Notes: generated by a model from the letters alone, not told the origin. Counted from the stretch's first letter, positions 50,469 through 60,133 are shown. The stretch: DNA of 64,000 nucleotides from WQXF01 sp031553615 (GCA_031553615.1 JAVBLJ010000020.1:65273-129272); one strand, 5' to 3'. A program made the numbers and translations.

Positions 50469-52466
50469 TCACCTGCGCACCATGCGCGCGATGTAAAAGC
50501 CATCGATACCGTCGCGATGCGCGAACAGCTGAAGCTGGCTATCGACCACCTGGTCCCGCAGCGCTTCGGGCACGTGCTCCGCCAACCCCTCGGGCACAAA
50601 TTCGGGGTGCCGTGCCAAAAAGGAGGCGATCTGCCCCGCATTTTCTTCGGGCAATATGGAGCAGGTGGAGTACACCAGCACGCCGCCGGACTTCACGTAT
50701 TGGCAGCAGGTATCCAGCAGACGCGCCTGAATATCCACCAGGGAGGCAACGGTCTCAAGCGTCTGCCTGTACTTTACGTCGGGCTTGTTGAGCATCACGC
50801 CCAGGCCTGAGCAGGGTGCATCCACCAGCACCGCATCCATCGTGCCCTCCAGCTCCTGCCGGAATGCCGAGGCATCTCGCTGCGCAATGCGCACATTATC
50901 GAGGTACAGCCGCGCCACCATAGCGCGCAGCAGCTCCACCCGATGCCCGTGCACATCCCAGGCATGCACCCGGCCCGTACCGCGCAGCAGTTCGGCCAAC
51001 AGCGCCGTCTTGCCGCCCGGCGCCGCGCATGCATCCAGCACCGTCCAGCCCGCCTTCACCCCCACCGCCATCGCGGCCAGCATGGAGCTTTCGCCCTGGA
51101 TGCTGAACATACCGCGCTTGAACTCGGTCTCCTGGCTCAAATCGCCGGGCCGGGCCAGGCGGAACGCACCGGGCACGATGCCCGGCGCAAACGTGAGGTG
51201 CCTGCGCTGCAAGTAGGCGGCAAAGTCAGCCTCGGCAATGCGCTCCAGGTTGGGGCGCACCGTCACGGTCGCCTCCTCGGTGCGGTGCTTGGCGATGGCC
51301 AGCGCTTCGGCGGGGCCATAGGCGGCCATCAGCCGCTCCGCCAGCCACAGCGGCAGGCTGTACATCAGCGAAAGGAAGCGCGCGGGCTCCTCCGAGGGCT
51401 TGGGGTAAGCCACGCGGTTGGGCTCGCGAATCATGTTGCGCAGCACGGCGTTCACCAGCCCTGTGTACGGTTCGCGATCCTTGATGCGGGTGAGTTTCAC
51501 CGCCTCGTCCACGGCGGCGCTGTTCGGCACGCGATCCAAAAAGAAGAGCTGGTACGCGCCCATGCGCAGGATATCGCGCACAACAGCCTCGATGTCCTTG
51601 CGCTCCAGAAAATGATCGAGCATATAATCGAGCCGGATTTGATTCTCCAGCGTGCCGTAGACCAGCTCGGTCGCCAGCCGCTTGTCGCGGCCATCGATCC
51701 CCTTTTCGGCGGTTAGACGCTTGTCCAGCGCGAGCGCGGCGTACGCATCTTGCTGATGCACATCCATCAGCGTATCGAGCGCGACGAGACGCGCCCCAAA
51801 GCTGATGGGCTTTTCCGGCGGCTTCACCGGGATCGCTATGCGGGCGGGCACGCTGCGCGACGGTGCAAGCGGCTTGCGTTGAGAGAACCCCATCGGTCTG
51901 CTGAGTCCGCCCGGCTTTGCGGGAAGCGCAGCAGGTCTGCCGAATCCGCCCGGCTTTGCGGGAACCGCGGCAGGTCTGCCGAATCCGCCCGGCTTCGCGG
52001 GAACCGCAGCAGGCTTGCCGAATCCGCCCGGCTTTGCGGGAACCACAGCGGGTCTGCCGAATCTGCCTGGCTTTGCGGGAACCGCAGCGGGCTTGCCGAA
52101 TCCGCCCGGCTTCGCGGGAGCCGCAGGAGGCTTGCCAAATCCGCCCGGCTTTGCGGGAGCCACAGCGGGTCTGCCGAATCCGCCTGGCTTCGCGGGAACC
52201 GCAGCGGGTCTGCCGAATCCGCCCGGCTTCGTGGGAACCGCAGCGGGTCTGCCAAATCCGCCCGGCTTCGTGGGAGCCGCAGCAGGCTTGCCGAAACCGC
52301 CCGGCTTCGCGGGAGCCGCAGCAGGCTTGCCGAAACCGCCCGGCTTCTTCGTGGCAGCGCGCTTGCCAACGGGTGTTTTCCCAGCAGGCGCTTTGCCAGC
52401 GGGCGCTTTGCCTCGCGACCCTGCGGGCCTCGTCTTCTTGTCTCCAGGCCCTTGATGATCCGTCAT
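50469..52466 (-). CDS. rsmB: 16S rRNA cytosine-C5 methyltransferase RsmB with a repetitive N-terminal extension
   Basis: 665 residues, about 220 more than usual. Residues 1-40 are Lys/Pro/Ala rich. Residues about 41-196 are twelve units of 13 residues, consensus KPGGFG(K/R)PAAVPA. A normal RsmB follows: a NusB-like part (LVALDTLMDVHQQDAYAALAL, ATELVYGTLENQIRLDYML) and a methyltransferase with LDACAAPGGKTALLAELL, the catalytic cysteine in VDAPCSGLGV and YSTCSILPEEN. It methylates C967 of 16S rRNA. The ATG at 52466 overlaps the fmt stop (ATGA), which supports the long form. The extension is positively charged and likely disordered; its role is unknown. Confidence 0.94.
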   Translation of the reverse strand: MTDHQGPGDKKTRPAGSRGKAPAGKAPAGKTPVGKRAATKKPGGFGKPAAAPAKPGGFGKPAAAPTKPGGFGRPAAVPTKPGGFGRPAAVPAKPGGFGRPAVAPAKPGGFGKPPAAPAKPGGFGKPAAVPAKPGRFGRPAVVPAKPGGFGKPAAVPAKPGGFGRPAAVPAKPGGFGRPAALPAKPGGLSRPMGFSQRKPLAPSRSVPARIAIPVKPPEKPISFGARLVALDTLMDVHQQDAYAALALDKRLTAEKGIDGRDKRLATELVYGTLENQIRLDYMLDHFLERKDIEAVVRDILRMGAYQLFFLDRVPNSAAVDEAVKLTRIKDREPYTGLVNAVLRNMIREPNRVAYPKPSEEPARFLSLMYSLPLWLAERLMAAYGPAEALAIAKHRTEEATVTVRPNLERIAEADFAAYLQRRHLTFAPGIVPGAFRLARPGDLSQETEFKRGMFSIQGESSMLAAMAVGVKAGWTVLDACAAPGGKTALLAELLRGTGRVHAWDVHGHRVELLRAMVARLYLDNVRIAQRDASAFRQELEGTMDAVLVDAPCSGLGVMLNKPDVKYRQTLETVASLVDIQARLLDTCCQYVKSGGVLVYSTCSILPEENAGQIASFLARHPEFVPEGLAEHVPEALRDQVVDSQLQLFAHRDGIDGFYIARMVRR
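51879..52346 (-). repeat. 39-bp tandem repeat, twelve units, in the 5' part of rsmB
   Basis: Each unit encodes 13 residues, KPGGFG(K/R)PA-x-x-P-(A/T). Eleven units are well conserved and the last is degraded (KPGGLSRPMGFSQ). Because the unit is a multiple of three, the other frames stay open as well and are shadows. Confidence 0.95.
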
Positions 52467-53410
52467 GCCTGCTCCTCCCCGTCAAACCGCATGCCGGAGG
52501 GCAGCGGATGACCGCGCAAATAATCGGTAGCCGCCATGCGCTTTGCGCCCGGGGCTTGCAATGTGCGTACGTTCAGTATGCCGTCCCCGGTGGCGATCCG
52601 CAGACCCGCCTTCGTGTCGGCCAGCAACACCGTGCCCGGTGCGGCCTCCGCTTGCTCCGCCAGCGCTTCGGCTTGCCAAAGCTTGTACACCTCCGCGCCA
52701 CACTGGGTGAACGCACCCGGCCAAGGATCAACCCCGCGTATCAGGTCGACAATGCGCCGCGCGGGCATCGACCAATCGATGCGGCCCAAATCCTTGCGCA
52801 GCATAGGGTGCCGGGTCGCCGCGTCGTGATCCTGCGGCGTGCGCGGGCAATCGCCGCGCTGCACAGCCTCTAGCGTGCGCAGCAGCAGCACGGCCCCGAT
52901 GGGCGCAAGCCGCTGGGAAAGCGCGCCCGCACTTTCCCCGGGCAATATCGCCACCCGCTCCTGCAGCAGCATATCGCCGGTATCCACCCCGGCGTCGGTG
53001 GCCATGGTGGTGATGCCGGTCTCGGTCTCGCCCATCATCACGCACCAATTGATGGGCGCGGGGCCGCGGTAAGCAGGCAGCAGTGAGGCGTGCACATTGA
53101 CCGTGCCCAGGGGCGGGATGTCCAGCAGCTTCTGCGACAAAATCTGCCCAAACGCAGCGGTGACCACCAGATCGGGCTGCAAATCCGTAAGCGCGGCCAC
53201 GCCTTCGGGCGCGCGCAGTTTCTCGAATTGGAACACCGGCACGCTCCGCCGCAGCGCGAGCTGCTTGACCGGGCAGGCGGTCTGCTTGTTGCCCCGGCCC
53301 TGCGGCCGATCGGGCTGGCAAAACACGCCTACGACCGGGTAGCCCGCGTCGAGTAGCGCCTCCAGGCTGGGCACGGCAAAATCAGGCGTGCCCATAAATA
53401 CGATGCGCAT
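52463..53410 (-). CDS. fmt: Methionyl-tRNA formyltransferase
   Basis: 315 residues. Formyltransferase motifs: RIVFMGTPDFAVPSLEALL, VVGVFCQPDRPQGRG, DLVVTAAFGQILSQKLLD, NVHASLLPAYRGPAPINWCVMMGETETGIT with the catalytic N-x-H...D and KDLGRIDW. It formylates initiator Met-tRNA. It starts three bases after def and overlaps rsmB by four bases. Confidence 0.97.
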   Translation of the reverse strand: MRIVFMGTPDFAVPSLEALLDAGYPVVGVFCQPDRPQGRGNKQTACPVKQLALRRSVPVFQFEKLRAPEGVAALTDLQPDLVVTAAFGQILSQKLLDIPPLGTVNVHASLLPAYRGPAPINWCVMMGETETGITTMATDAGVDTGDMLLQERVAILPGESAGALSQRLAPIGAVLLLRTLEAVQRGDCPRTPQDHDAATRHPMLRKDLGRIDWSMPARRIVDLIRGVDPWPGAFTQCGAEVYKLWQAEALAEQAEAAPGTVLLADTKAGLRIATGDGILNVRTLQAPGAKRMAATDYLRGHPLPSGMRFDGEEQA

Positions 53411-53413
53411 GGA

Positions 53414-53938
53414 TCAGCGTTCCCTCCTCGCGGCGTTGTCCTTGGGCGCAGGGGCATCGTTCGGCTCCTCGTCCTCCTCGTCGGTGGCGTCGCGGGTCAT
53501 GATGTCGATATACAGGCGGCCCTGCAGATGATCGATCTCGTGGCAGAAGCAACGGGCCAGCATGCCCTCGCCGCTCATCTCAAACCGAGCGCCGAACCGA
53601 TCTTGCGCGCGCACGGTCACGCGCTCGGGGCGCACCACGTAGCCGCGACGACCCAGCACGGAAAGGCAGCCCTCGGTGCCCTCCACTTCACCCTCCGCCG
53701 CGATGATCTCCGGGTTGATCAGTTCGATGAGCGGATCGCTCTCATCGCCCATATCGATGACGATCACGCGCTGCAGGATGCCCACCTGCGGCGCGGCCAA
53801 GCCGCAGCCATTGGCGTCGTACATGGTCTTGGCCATGTCGTCGAGCAGGATGTGCAGCCGCCTATCGAATTTCTCCACCGGTCTTGCCAGCTTGCGCAGC
53901 GCGGGGTCCCCGTTTTGCAAAATCTTTCGAAGCGCCAT
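53414..53938 (-). CDS. def: Peptide deformylase
   Basis: 174 residues. All three deformylase motifs are present: GCGLAAPQVG, EGCLSVLG and CHEIDHLQG with the metal ligands. It removes the formyl group from new proteins, the counterpart of the adjacent fmt. An acidic, Pro/Ala-rich tail of about 25 residues follows the catalytic core (TDEEDEEPNDAPAPKDN). Confidence 0.97.
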   Translation of the reverse strand: MALRKILQNGDPALRKLARPVEKFDRRLHILLDDMAKTMYDANGCGLAAPQVGILQRVIVIDMGDESDPLIELINPEIIAAEGEVEGTEGCLSVLGRRGYVVRPERVTVRAQDRFGARFEMSGEGMLARCFCHEIDHLQGRLYIDIMTRDATDEEDEEPNDAPAPKDNAARRER

Positions 53939-53998
53939 TTTTCTTCCCTTTCTATCCGTGCACGTTTATCTGTGTTTTTATCACTTGTTTGGTGATGC

Positions 53999-56242
53999 CT
54001 ACATCATCGATACCGGATTCACCTCGGCGTAGACCTGGGCCTGCGGCCAAGCGATCTGCGAAAGCTCGCTGAGCTTTTGCAATATCTCCTCGGCAGGCCG
54101 GCGCATCAGCTTGTACAGCACCTGAAAGCGCGTCTTGCCGCGAATCACCTTCACGGGCGCTTCCATCGCCTCCTCCAGCAGCACCTGCGCGCGTAGCTCG
54201 GGATGCTTTTGAAAGAACGCGTCCATCTGCTCCTTGAGGGAAAGCATTGTCTGCCGCGCCGCCGCTGGCTCGGCGGCCTCCACCAGCAGGCGACACCAGG
54301 TCGCATAGGGCGGATAGGCCAGCCTGCGGCGGAAGGTCATCTCCTCCGCGAAAAACGCACGGTAATCCTGCCGCGAAGCCGCTTGGATGCAGTAGTTCTC
54401 GGGCTCGTAGGTCTGCACCACCACCCGTCCGGGTTTGTCAGCACGGCCCGCACGGCCCGCCACCTGGGTCACCAGCTGGAAGGTACGCTCCGCCGCACGG
54501 TAATCGGGCAAATTCAGGGTAGCATCGGCGGCCACCACCCCCACCAGCGTCACGTTCGGGAAATCCAGCCCCTTGGCGATCATCTGCGTGCCGATCAGTA
54601 TCTTCGCTTCGCCGCTACGGAAGCGGGAGAGCAGCTCGTAGTGCGCATCGCGGGAGCGGGTGGTATCGTTATCCATGCGCAATACCGGCACGCCGGGGAA
54701 CGCTTTGCGCACCGCTTCCTCCACCATTTGCGTACCCGCACCGAAGTAGCGGATGCTGTTGCTGCCGCAGGAAGGACAGGTTTGCGGCGGCTCGCGGTGC
54801 GATCCGCAGTAGTGGCAGCGCAGCGAGGCGGGCTCGTAGCCGTTCTCCTGGTGGTAGGTCATGCTCACGTCGCACTGGCCGCACTTCACCACGTAGCCGC
54901 ACTGGCGGCATTTCACAAACGTATTGTACCCGCGCCGGTTGATAAACAGCATGGCTTGTTGCCCCTGCCGCATGCAATCCCTTAGCCCTTCCATTAAAGG
55001 GCCGCTGAATATCGATTTGTTGCCGTTGCGCAGCTCCTCGCGCATGTCCACCAATTGCACCGCAGGCATGGGCCGCCCCAGCACGCGGTTGGGCATCTCC
55101 AGCAGCGTCAGCTCGCCCGCCAACGCGCGGTCAAAGCTGCCCATGCTGGGCGTAGCGCTGGCCAGGATCAAGGTCGCGCCCTCGCGGTCGCACCGCGCCT
55201 GGGCGACCTCGCGCGCATCGTAGCGCGGCATGCGATCGGAAAGATAGGTGGTCTCATGCTCCTCATCCACGATAATGAGGCCCACCTGGCTGGCCGGGGC
55301 GAAGATCGCCGACCGCGCGCCGATCACCACCTTGGCCTCCCCCCGGCGAACGCGCCGCCATTCATCGAAGCGCTGGCCGGGCGTGAGCCGCGAATGCAGC
55401 ACCGCGCCCTCCTGCCCAAAACGGGCGCGGAACCACTCCACCATCTGCGGCGTGAGCGCGATTTCGGGCACGAGCACGATGGCGGTCTTGCCCTGCTGCA
55501 CGCAGCGGCGCACCGCGCGAATGAACACCTCGGTCTTGCCGCTTCCGGTCACACCGTGCAGCAGGAACCGGCCTTGGCCCTGCTCCATGGCGGGGTATAT
55601 TTCGGCCAGCACTCGCTGCTGCTCTTCGGTCAGCGGCGGATCCTCCACGGTGTGCGCCTCCATTTCGGCATAGGGGCGGCGAAGCACTTCCTCATCGTAT
55701 TGCATCACCAGGCCCTGCTCGCACAGCGCGCGCAGCGCTTCACCCGGGTCGCCCACCTTCTCGGCCAATTGCGCCCGCGAAAGCGCACCGCCCTCCAGCG
55801 CGCGCAAAATCTGCTGTCGCTTGGGCGCGCGGCGCTGCTTCTCCACGCACGCGTCGATATCCTCGATCGCGTCCGAAAGCGCGAACCAGGCCTCGGTACG
55901 CTCCTTCACGCGTGAGCCGCGCATCTGCGCCGGAATCATCAGCCGCAGGGATTCCACCAGCGGGCAGTGCGCCTGCGCGCGAATCCACACCGCAAGCTCC
56001 ATCATGTGCGGCAGCAGCACCGGATAATCTTCCAGCGCACGAATCACGTCCTTAACGCGGGATTCGGGCAGATCGCAGTGCGGCAGCAGCCGAATCACGT
56101 AGCCCTCGACCTTGCGCGGGCCAAAAGGCACCATCACGCGCATACCGGGCAACAGGCGCAGCCCCTCAGGCACGCGGTAGGTGAACACGCGGTCGACCTG
56201 CTCGTGGGCGATTTCCACGATCACTTCGCAGTACCCCAACAT
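53999..56242 (-). CDS. priA: Primosomal helicase PriA
   Basis: 747 residues from ATG 56242, after GGGGGTGA; this start gives the family N-terminus (VIVEIAHEQVDRVFTYRVPEGL). The helicase has GVTGSGKTEVF (Walker A), EIALTPQM, GARSAIFAP, IIVDEEHETTY (DEEH box), ASATPS, then the zinc-binding cysteines CRQCGYVVKCGQCD and CHYCGSHREPPQTCPSCGS, and DNDTTRSRDAH. PriA reloads the replisome at forks. It heads the block priA-def-fmt-rsmB-rlmN-prpC-prkC-rsgA-rpe. Confidence 0.96.
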   Translation of the reverse strand: MLGYCEVIVEIAHEQVDRVFTYRVPEGLRLLPGMRVMVPFGPRKVEGYVIRLLPHCDLPESRVKDVIRALEDYPVLLPHMMELAVWIRAQAHCPLVESLRLMIPAQMRGSRVKERTEAWFALSDAIEDIDACVEKQRRAPKRQQILRALEGGALSRAQLAEKVGDPGEALRALCEQGLVMQYDEEVLRRPYAEMEAHTVEDPPLTEEQQRVLAEIYPAMEQGQGRFLLHGVTGSGKTEVFIRAVRRCVQQGKTAIVLVPEIALTPQMVEWFRARFGQEGAVLHSRLTPGQRFDEWRRVRRGEAKVVIGARSAIFAPASQVGLIIVDEEHETTYLSDRMPRYDAREVAQARCDREGATLILASATPSMGSFDRALAGELTLLEMPNRVLGRPMPAVQLVDMREELRNGNKSIFSGPLMEGLRDCMRQGQQAMLFINRRGYNTFVKCRQCGYVVKCGQCDVSMTYHQENGYEPASLRCHYCGSHREPPQTCPSCGSNSIRYFGAGTQMVEEAVRKAFPGVPVLRMDNDTTRSRDAHYELLSRFRSGEAKILIGTQMIAKGLDFPNVTLVGVVAADATLNLPDYRAAERTFQLVTQVAGRAGRADKPGRVVVQTYEPENYCIQAASRQDYRAFFAEEMTFRRRLAYPPYATWCRLLVEAAEPAAARQTMLSLKEQMDAFFQKHPELRAQVLLEEAMEAPVKVIRGKTRFQVLYKLMRRPAEEILQKLSELSQIAWPQAQVYAEVNPVSMM

Positions 56243-56321
56243 GCTCACCCCCGTTTCATTCGTCTCGTTCTTCTCATTCGTTTCTTCGCGCTCCTGCGCA
56301 GGGGCGGAAAATGCCCCATAT

Positions 56322-56350
56322 ATTATATCGTTTTCCGCAGACACCCACAA
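56322..56350 (-). promoter_or_regulatory. Promoter of the priA operon
   Basis: Minus-strand -35 TTGTGG at 56345-56350, 17-base spacer, perfect -10 TATAAT at 56322-56327. The leader is about 75 bases. Confidence 0.7.
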
Positions 56351-56427
56351 GGGGCAGTTTCGACGCCCGACTCCGCAGCGATTCCACGCGGATTTTCACT
56401 GTGCTTTCGACAAAAAGCACGCGATCC

Positions 56428-56456
56428 TTGCCTATCATTCCCCCATGCGCTATACT
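56428..56456 (+). promoter_or_regulatory. Promoter of the YfhO-type gene
   Basis: -35 TTGCCT at 56428-56433, 17-base spacer, -10 TATACT at 56451-56456. A perfect hairpin GTGCTTT / AAAGCAC lies just upstream at 56401-56420. Confidence 0.7.
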
Positions 56457-56492
56457 TGTGTCCATATGTTCCCCGCGCGAAGGAGAATGGAT

Positions 56493-59174
56493 ATGAGCAT
56501 GAACACAAACGCATCCTTGCCCAACGAGCGCAGCGGCGGCAAATTCTGGATTCCCATTTTGTGCTTCCTGGTTTCAGCCGGAGCGATGCTAGCGGCGATG
56601 GCCCTCTTCGGTATGTCTCCCTTTGGCGGAAAGACGCTCTTCATCGCCGATATGAAGGATCAGTACGCGCACTTTCATGCCTACTTGCGCCACGTGCTAT
56701 TCGGCGATCAGAGCCCGCTGTATAGCACCATGGCGGGCCTCGGGACGAACATGCTGCCGCTATTTACCTACTATTTGTCCAGCCCGCTAGCGCTGCTGAC
56801 GCTGCTCTTCCCGGCCTCGCTGCTGCCGGAGGCGCTGCTGGCGGTCACGGTGGTCAAGGTCGGCCTCATCGGGGCGGCGTACGCCATCTTTGCGCGGCGC
56901 GTGCTGGATGCGCGGCGTTCCAGTCTGGTTTTCGCGCCGTTCTTCGCGCTGTGCGGCTTTGCGATGTGCTACGCCAGCAACATCATGTGGCTGGATACCC
57001 TCATCCTGCTGCCTCTCGTGCTGTGTGGCGCGCACGCGCTGGTCACCCGCCGCCGTTGGGGCGGGCTCTTCTTCGGGCTGCTGGCCCTGTTCTTCACGCA
57101 ATTCTATCTGGCCTATATGGCGGGCATATTCACGTTGCTCTGCTTCCTGGGCATGCTGTGGGTGCACAAGCCCACCAAGCCGTTGCGCATACTGCTCGCC
57201 TTCGGCGCCACGACGATCGGCGCGGCACTCTGCTGCGCGGCGACGCTTCTGCCCTCAGCGCTCCAGCTGTTCAGCAATGCCGGGGCCGCGGGCTTCGAAG
57301 TCAACGCATCGTGGGTTCCGGCCTTCCCCTTCGAAGCGCTGTTCGCGCGCTCCTTCTTGGGCGGATTCGATACCATCCAGGCGAGCATCGAGGGTGCCGC
57401 CGGGTTGCCGCCGATCTACTGCGGAACGCTGGTGCTGCTGCTGATGCCGGTCTACTTCTTTAATAGCAAGATCGCGTGGCGCGAGCGGATGGTGATCGGG
57501 GTCGTCAGCGCACTGCTGATGCTCAGCTTCTGGCTGCCCGCGCTCACCCTTTTCTGGCATGCGTTCGATGGCGCAGCCTGGTTCCAGTTCCGCTATACCT
57601 TCCTGCTTTCCTTCCTCTGGGTGTGGGCCGCGCACCGTTGCGCCAAGCGCGCGGAGGGCATCCGGCCCTGGTGCGTGCTGCTCAGCGGTGCGTTGGCCCT
57701 GGTGTACGTCACCGTGATCCATCCGAACACCTTCACCTACACGCCCGCGCTGGCGCGTACGATAACGCCCTGGCTGATTGGCCTGTGGACACTGGTTGTG
57801 CTCTGGGTGCGGCTGGCCCCCAAGGCGCGCCGCGTGGCCGTGCTACTGTGTGCCGTGCTGGTGCTCGCCGAGGCGGGCGGCAATGCTTACTTCACCTTGC
57901 TCAGCCTCAATATGGAGAACCATTACCTCGCGCGGGATGCCTTTGCCGAAAAGTTCGATTCCCGGGCGGCACTGATCGCGCAGCTGCCGCAGGAGGCGGG
58001 CGATCCCTACCGCGTGGACAGCGACACCTCGGCGGGCAAGAACGATAGCCTGACCCTGGGCTACAACGCGCTGCAGTTCTATAGCTCCACCGCCAGCCGC
58101 GAGCTGGGCAACGCGCTCATGCGCCTGGGCATGGGCGGCCTGGGCTTGATCTACGTGCACGCGGGCAGCAACATCGCACTAGACAGCCTGCTGGGCATCC
58201 GTTACCTGATGGAGCCCGAAGCGCCCAATGCGTACTACGTGCCCGTCGCGGAGCAGGATGGCGTCACCGCCTTCCAGAACGATTACGCCTTCCCGCTCGC
58301 ATTCGGCGCGCCCTCCACGGTGCTCGATTATCGCCTGCCGGCGCAGCGGTACGAGGCCACCGTCTACGGCGATACGCTCATGCACACCGATACCTTCGCG
58401 TTGCAAAACGGCCTGTTCGCCGCGCTGGGCCAAGAAGTGTTCCTGCCGCTGCCCATCGAGGAGACGGAGTACATCGGCACGACCTCGACTACCCTGCCCG
58501 AGGGCGGAGAAGCGCTGAAGGTGAGCGATACCGCTGAATCCTCCCCGGAAATACCGGGCAAGCGCATGGTCGCACTCACGCAGACCGATGGCCCCGTGTA
58601 CCTCTATTTCGCACAATACAAGGAGGACGGAGCCGGTCAGCTTTTCTGGGAGGATGGCGACAGCGCTCCAGTCTACACCATGCTGGAGACCGAGGCCCCC
58701 AGCGTCGCTTATCTGGATGATTTCGGGCCCGATGAGGAAATCCCGCTGGTTTTCCAAATGGACGGCGAGAGCGTACGGTTCAGCTGTCAGGCCGTAAACC
58801 AGCTGGATATGGCGGCGCTCGACGAGCTATACAACGCCGCCTGGGCTTCACAAATGAACGACCTGGTGCTGCTGGGCAACCGCATTTCCGGCACGGTAGA
58901 CGTGGTGGATGGCCGCGATACGCTGCTGCTCACCCTCCCCTACGATGGCGGATGGCAAGCCACCGTGAATGAAACGCCCACCCCCGTGGAACGCGGCCTG
59001 GATCTCTTCTGCGCGGTGCCACTATCCGAGGGCCGGAACTACGTAAAGCTCACCTACACGCCGCCAGGGTTGGTGCTGGGTCTGTGGCTTTCGGCCTGCG
59101 GCATACTCGGCGTGCTGATCGCGGCGGCGGCAGGCATGCTACTCTCCGCACGGCGCAGGAAAGCCGCAGCATAG
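56493..59174 (+). CDS. YfhO-family integral membrane protein
   Basis: 893 residues from ATG 56493, seven to eight bases after AAGGAGA; ATG codons one step up and down are less well placed. About twelve membrane helices in the N-terminal 470 residues, starting FWIPILCFLVSAGAMLAAMALFG, with a conserved extracellular F-I-A-D-M-K-D-Q-Y-x-H-F motif and FADFY-type loops as in YfhO. A large extracellular domain follows, and one last helix (LVLGLWLSACGILGVLIAAAAGMLL) before a basic tail. YfhO proteins resemble GT-C glycosyltransferases; in B. subtilis YfhO glycosylates lipoteichoic acid. Activity here is inferred. Confidence 0.88.
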   Translation: MSMNTNASLPNERSGGKFWIPILCFLVSAGAMLAAMALFGMSPFGGKTLFIADMKDQYAHFHAYLRHVLFGDQSPLYSTMAGLGTNMLPLFTYYLSSPLALLTLLFPASLLPEALLAVTVVKVGLIGAAYAIFARRVLDARRSSLVFAPFFALCGFAMCYASNIMWLDTLILLPLVLCGAHALVTRRRWGGLFFGLLALFFTQFYLAYMAGIFTLLCFLGMLWVHKPTKPLRILLAFGATTIGAALCCAATLLPSALQLFSNAGAAGFEVNASWVPAFPFEALFARSFLGGFDTIQASIEGAAGLPPIYCGTLVLLLMPVYFFNSKIAWRERMVIGVVSALLMLSFWLPALTLFWHAFDGAAWFQFRYTFLLSFLWVWAAHRCAKRAEGIRPWCVLLSGALALVYVTVIHPNTFTYTPALARTITPWLIGLWTLVVLWVRLAPKARRVAVLLCAVLVLAEAGGNAYFTLLSLNMENHYLARDAFAEKFDSRAALIAQLPQEAGDPYRVDSDTSAGKNDSLTLGYNALQFYSSTASRELGNALMRLGMGGLGLIYVHAGSNIALDSLLGIRYLMEPEAPNAYYVPVAEQDGVTAFQNDYAFPLAFGAPSTVLDYRLPAQRYEATVYGDTLMHTDTFALQNGLFAALGQEVFLPLPIEETEYIGTTSTTLPEGGEALKVSDTAESSPEIPGKRMVALTQTDGPVYLYFAQYKEDGAGQLFWEDGDSAPVYTMLETEAPSVAYLDDFGPDEEIPLVFQMDGESVRFSCQAVNQLDMAALDELYNAAWASQMNDLVLLGNRISGTVDVVDGRDTLLLTLPYDGGWQATVNETPTPVERGLDLFCAVPLSEGRNYVKLTYTPPGLVLGLWLSACGILGVLIAAAAGMLLSARRRKAAA

Positions 59175-59219
59175 CGCGGGAAACACAGCGCTATAAACAT
59201 AACGATATAAGCATAACGA

Positions 59220-59254
59220 ACGAGGGTGACTACACAGCGTAGCCGCCCTCGTTC
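59220..59254. terminator. Bidirectional terminator between the YfhO gene and copZ
   Basis: Fifteen-base arms AACGAGGGTGACTAC / GTAGCCGCCCTCGTT with one mismatch and one G-U pair, five-base loop. It lies between convergent genes. Confidence 0.75.
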
Positions 59255-59292
59255 ATTATAGTATACTTCGACTCGCTTTATCGATCTCTGAA

Positions 59293-59511
59293 TCACCGAG
59301 TCACATCGTACCCGGCTTCCTCCACGGCGGTCGCCAGCGCTTCGGACGTCACGCCCTCATCATGCTCCACGCTGGCTTCCTTCGCCTCCAGCGAGACCGC
59401 AGCGCTGCGCACGCCCGCAACCGCCTCCAGCGCTTCCTTTACGTGATGCACGCAGTGCGCGCAGCTCATTCCCTCGATGTGCAATACCGTGTTCCGTACC
59501 ATATCGGCCAT
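59293..59511 (-). CDS. copZ: Heavy-metal-associated domain protein, CopZ-like
   Basis: 72 residues forming one HMA domain with the metal site GMSCAHCVHHVKEAL and the closing EEAGYDV. Such proteins carry copper(I) to a CopA-type ATPase. No copA or copper repressor is in the window. The ATG at 59511 follows GGGAGG. It is the last gene of the alr-led run. Confidence 0.9.
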   Translation of the reverse strand: MADMVRNTVLHIEGMSCAHCVHHVKEALEAVAGVRSAAVSLEAKEASVEHDEGVTSEALATAVEEAGYDVTR

Positions 59512-59548
59512 GCCCGCTTCCTCCCATTTCTCTTTTGTTATTCAATGT

Positions 59549-60133
59549 TTACCGGTATTGTGTCAGATCGGCGCGTAAGCGGCGCAACTCATTGTTGCAT
59601 TCGCCAAACAGCTGCTCCGCGCGGCCCAGTATGCTCTCCGCGTTGCTCAGTGCTTCCTGGTATACGCCGTTGGCGTGCTGCAAAGCCTCTTCGTTCACCT
59701 CGCGCGCGCGGACTTCGGCGCGGCGCATGATCTCGGTCTGCGCCACCAATGCGGTTGCCTGCCGCTCGGCGTCGTCGATAATCTGGTGCGCCTGGCTTTC
59801 CGAATCCTGCCGCATCTGCGCCACGCGCATCTCGGCATCGCCCAACATCTGGTTCACGCGCGCCTCGGCCTCCTGCTGGATGGTGCGCGCGCGCGCGGCG
59901 GCTTCGGCAAGCATGGTGTCGGAAAAGCGCTTCGCGTCGCCCATGATCCGGCTTCGACTCGCGTTGATGTTGTTCGCATCCTGAATGGCTGCGGGCAGTG
60001 CGCCGCGCAGCTCCTGCAGCGAATCCATCAGCATGTCGCGATCCACCAGCCACATGTGGCTGAGCAAATGCTTCTTGCCCTGGTTGATAATGTTCTCTAC
60101 TTCGTGGAGCCTCTCGTTAAACTCTCGGTCCAT
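59549..60133 (-). CDS. Coiled-coil protein of unknown role
   Basis: 194 residues from ATG 60133, after AAGGAGGAG. Almost all helical, with a long Ala/Glu/Gln-rich coiled coil at about 70-190 (ARARTIQQEAEARVNQML, RQDSESQAHQIIDDAERQATAL, REVNEEALQHANGVYQEAL). It looks like DivIVA/GpsB tails or ATP-synthase b-like stalks, but the N-terminus lacks a DivIVA membrane-binding motif. It follows coaD. A role as scaffold is possible; no function is claimed. Confidence 0.75.
   Translation of the reverse strand: MDREFNERLHEVENIINQGKKHLLSHMWLVDRDMLMDSLQELRGALPAAIQDANNINASRSRIMGDAKRFSDTMLAEAAARARTIQQEAEARVNQMLGDAEMRVAQMRQDSESQAHQIIDDAERQATALVAQTEIMRRAEVRAREVNEEALQHANGVYQEALSNAESILGRAEQLFGECNNELRRLRADLTQYR

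Noticed and set aside
51750..52873. Several long frames with Arg/Ser/Ala repeats opposite and beside the rsmB repeat
   Set aside because: They arise because the 39-base unit is a multiple of three, so all frames stay open; only the rsmB frame continues into a known domain.
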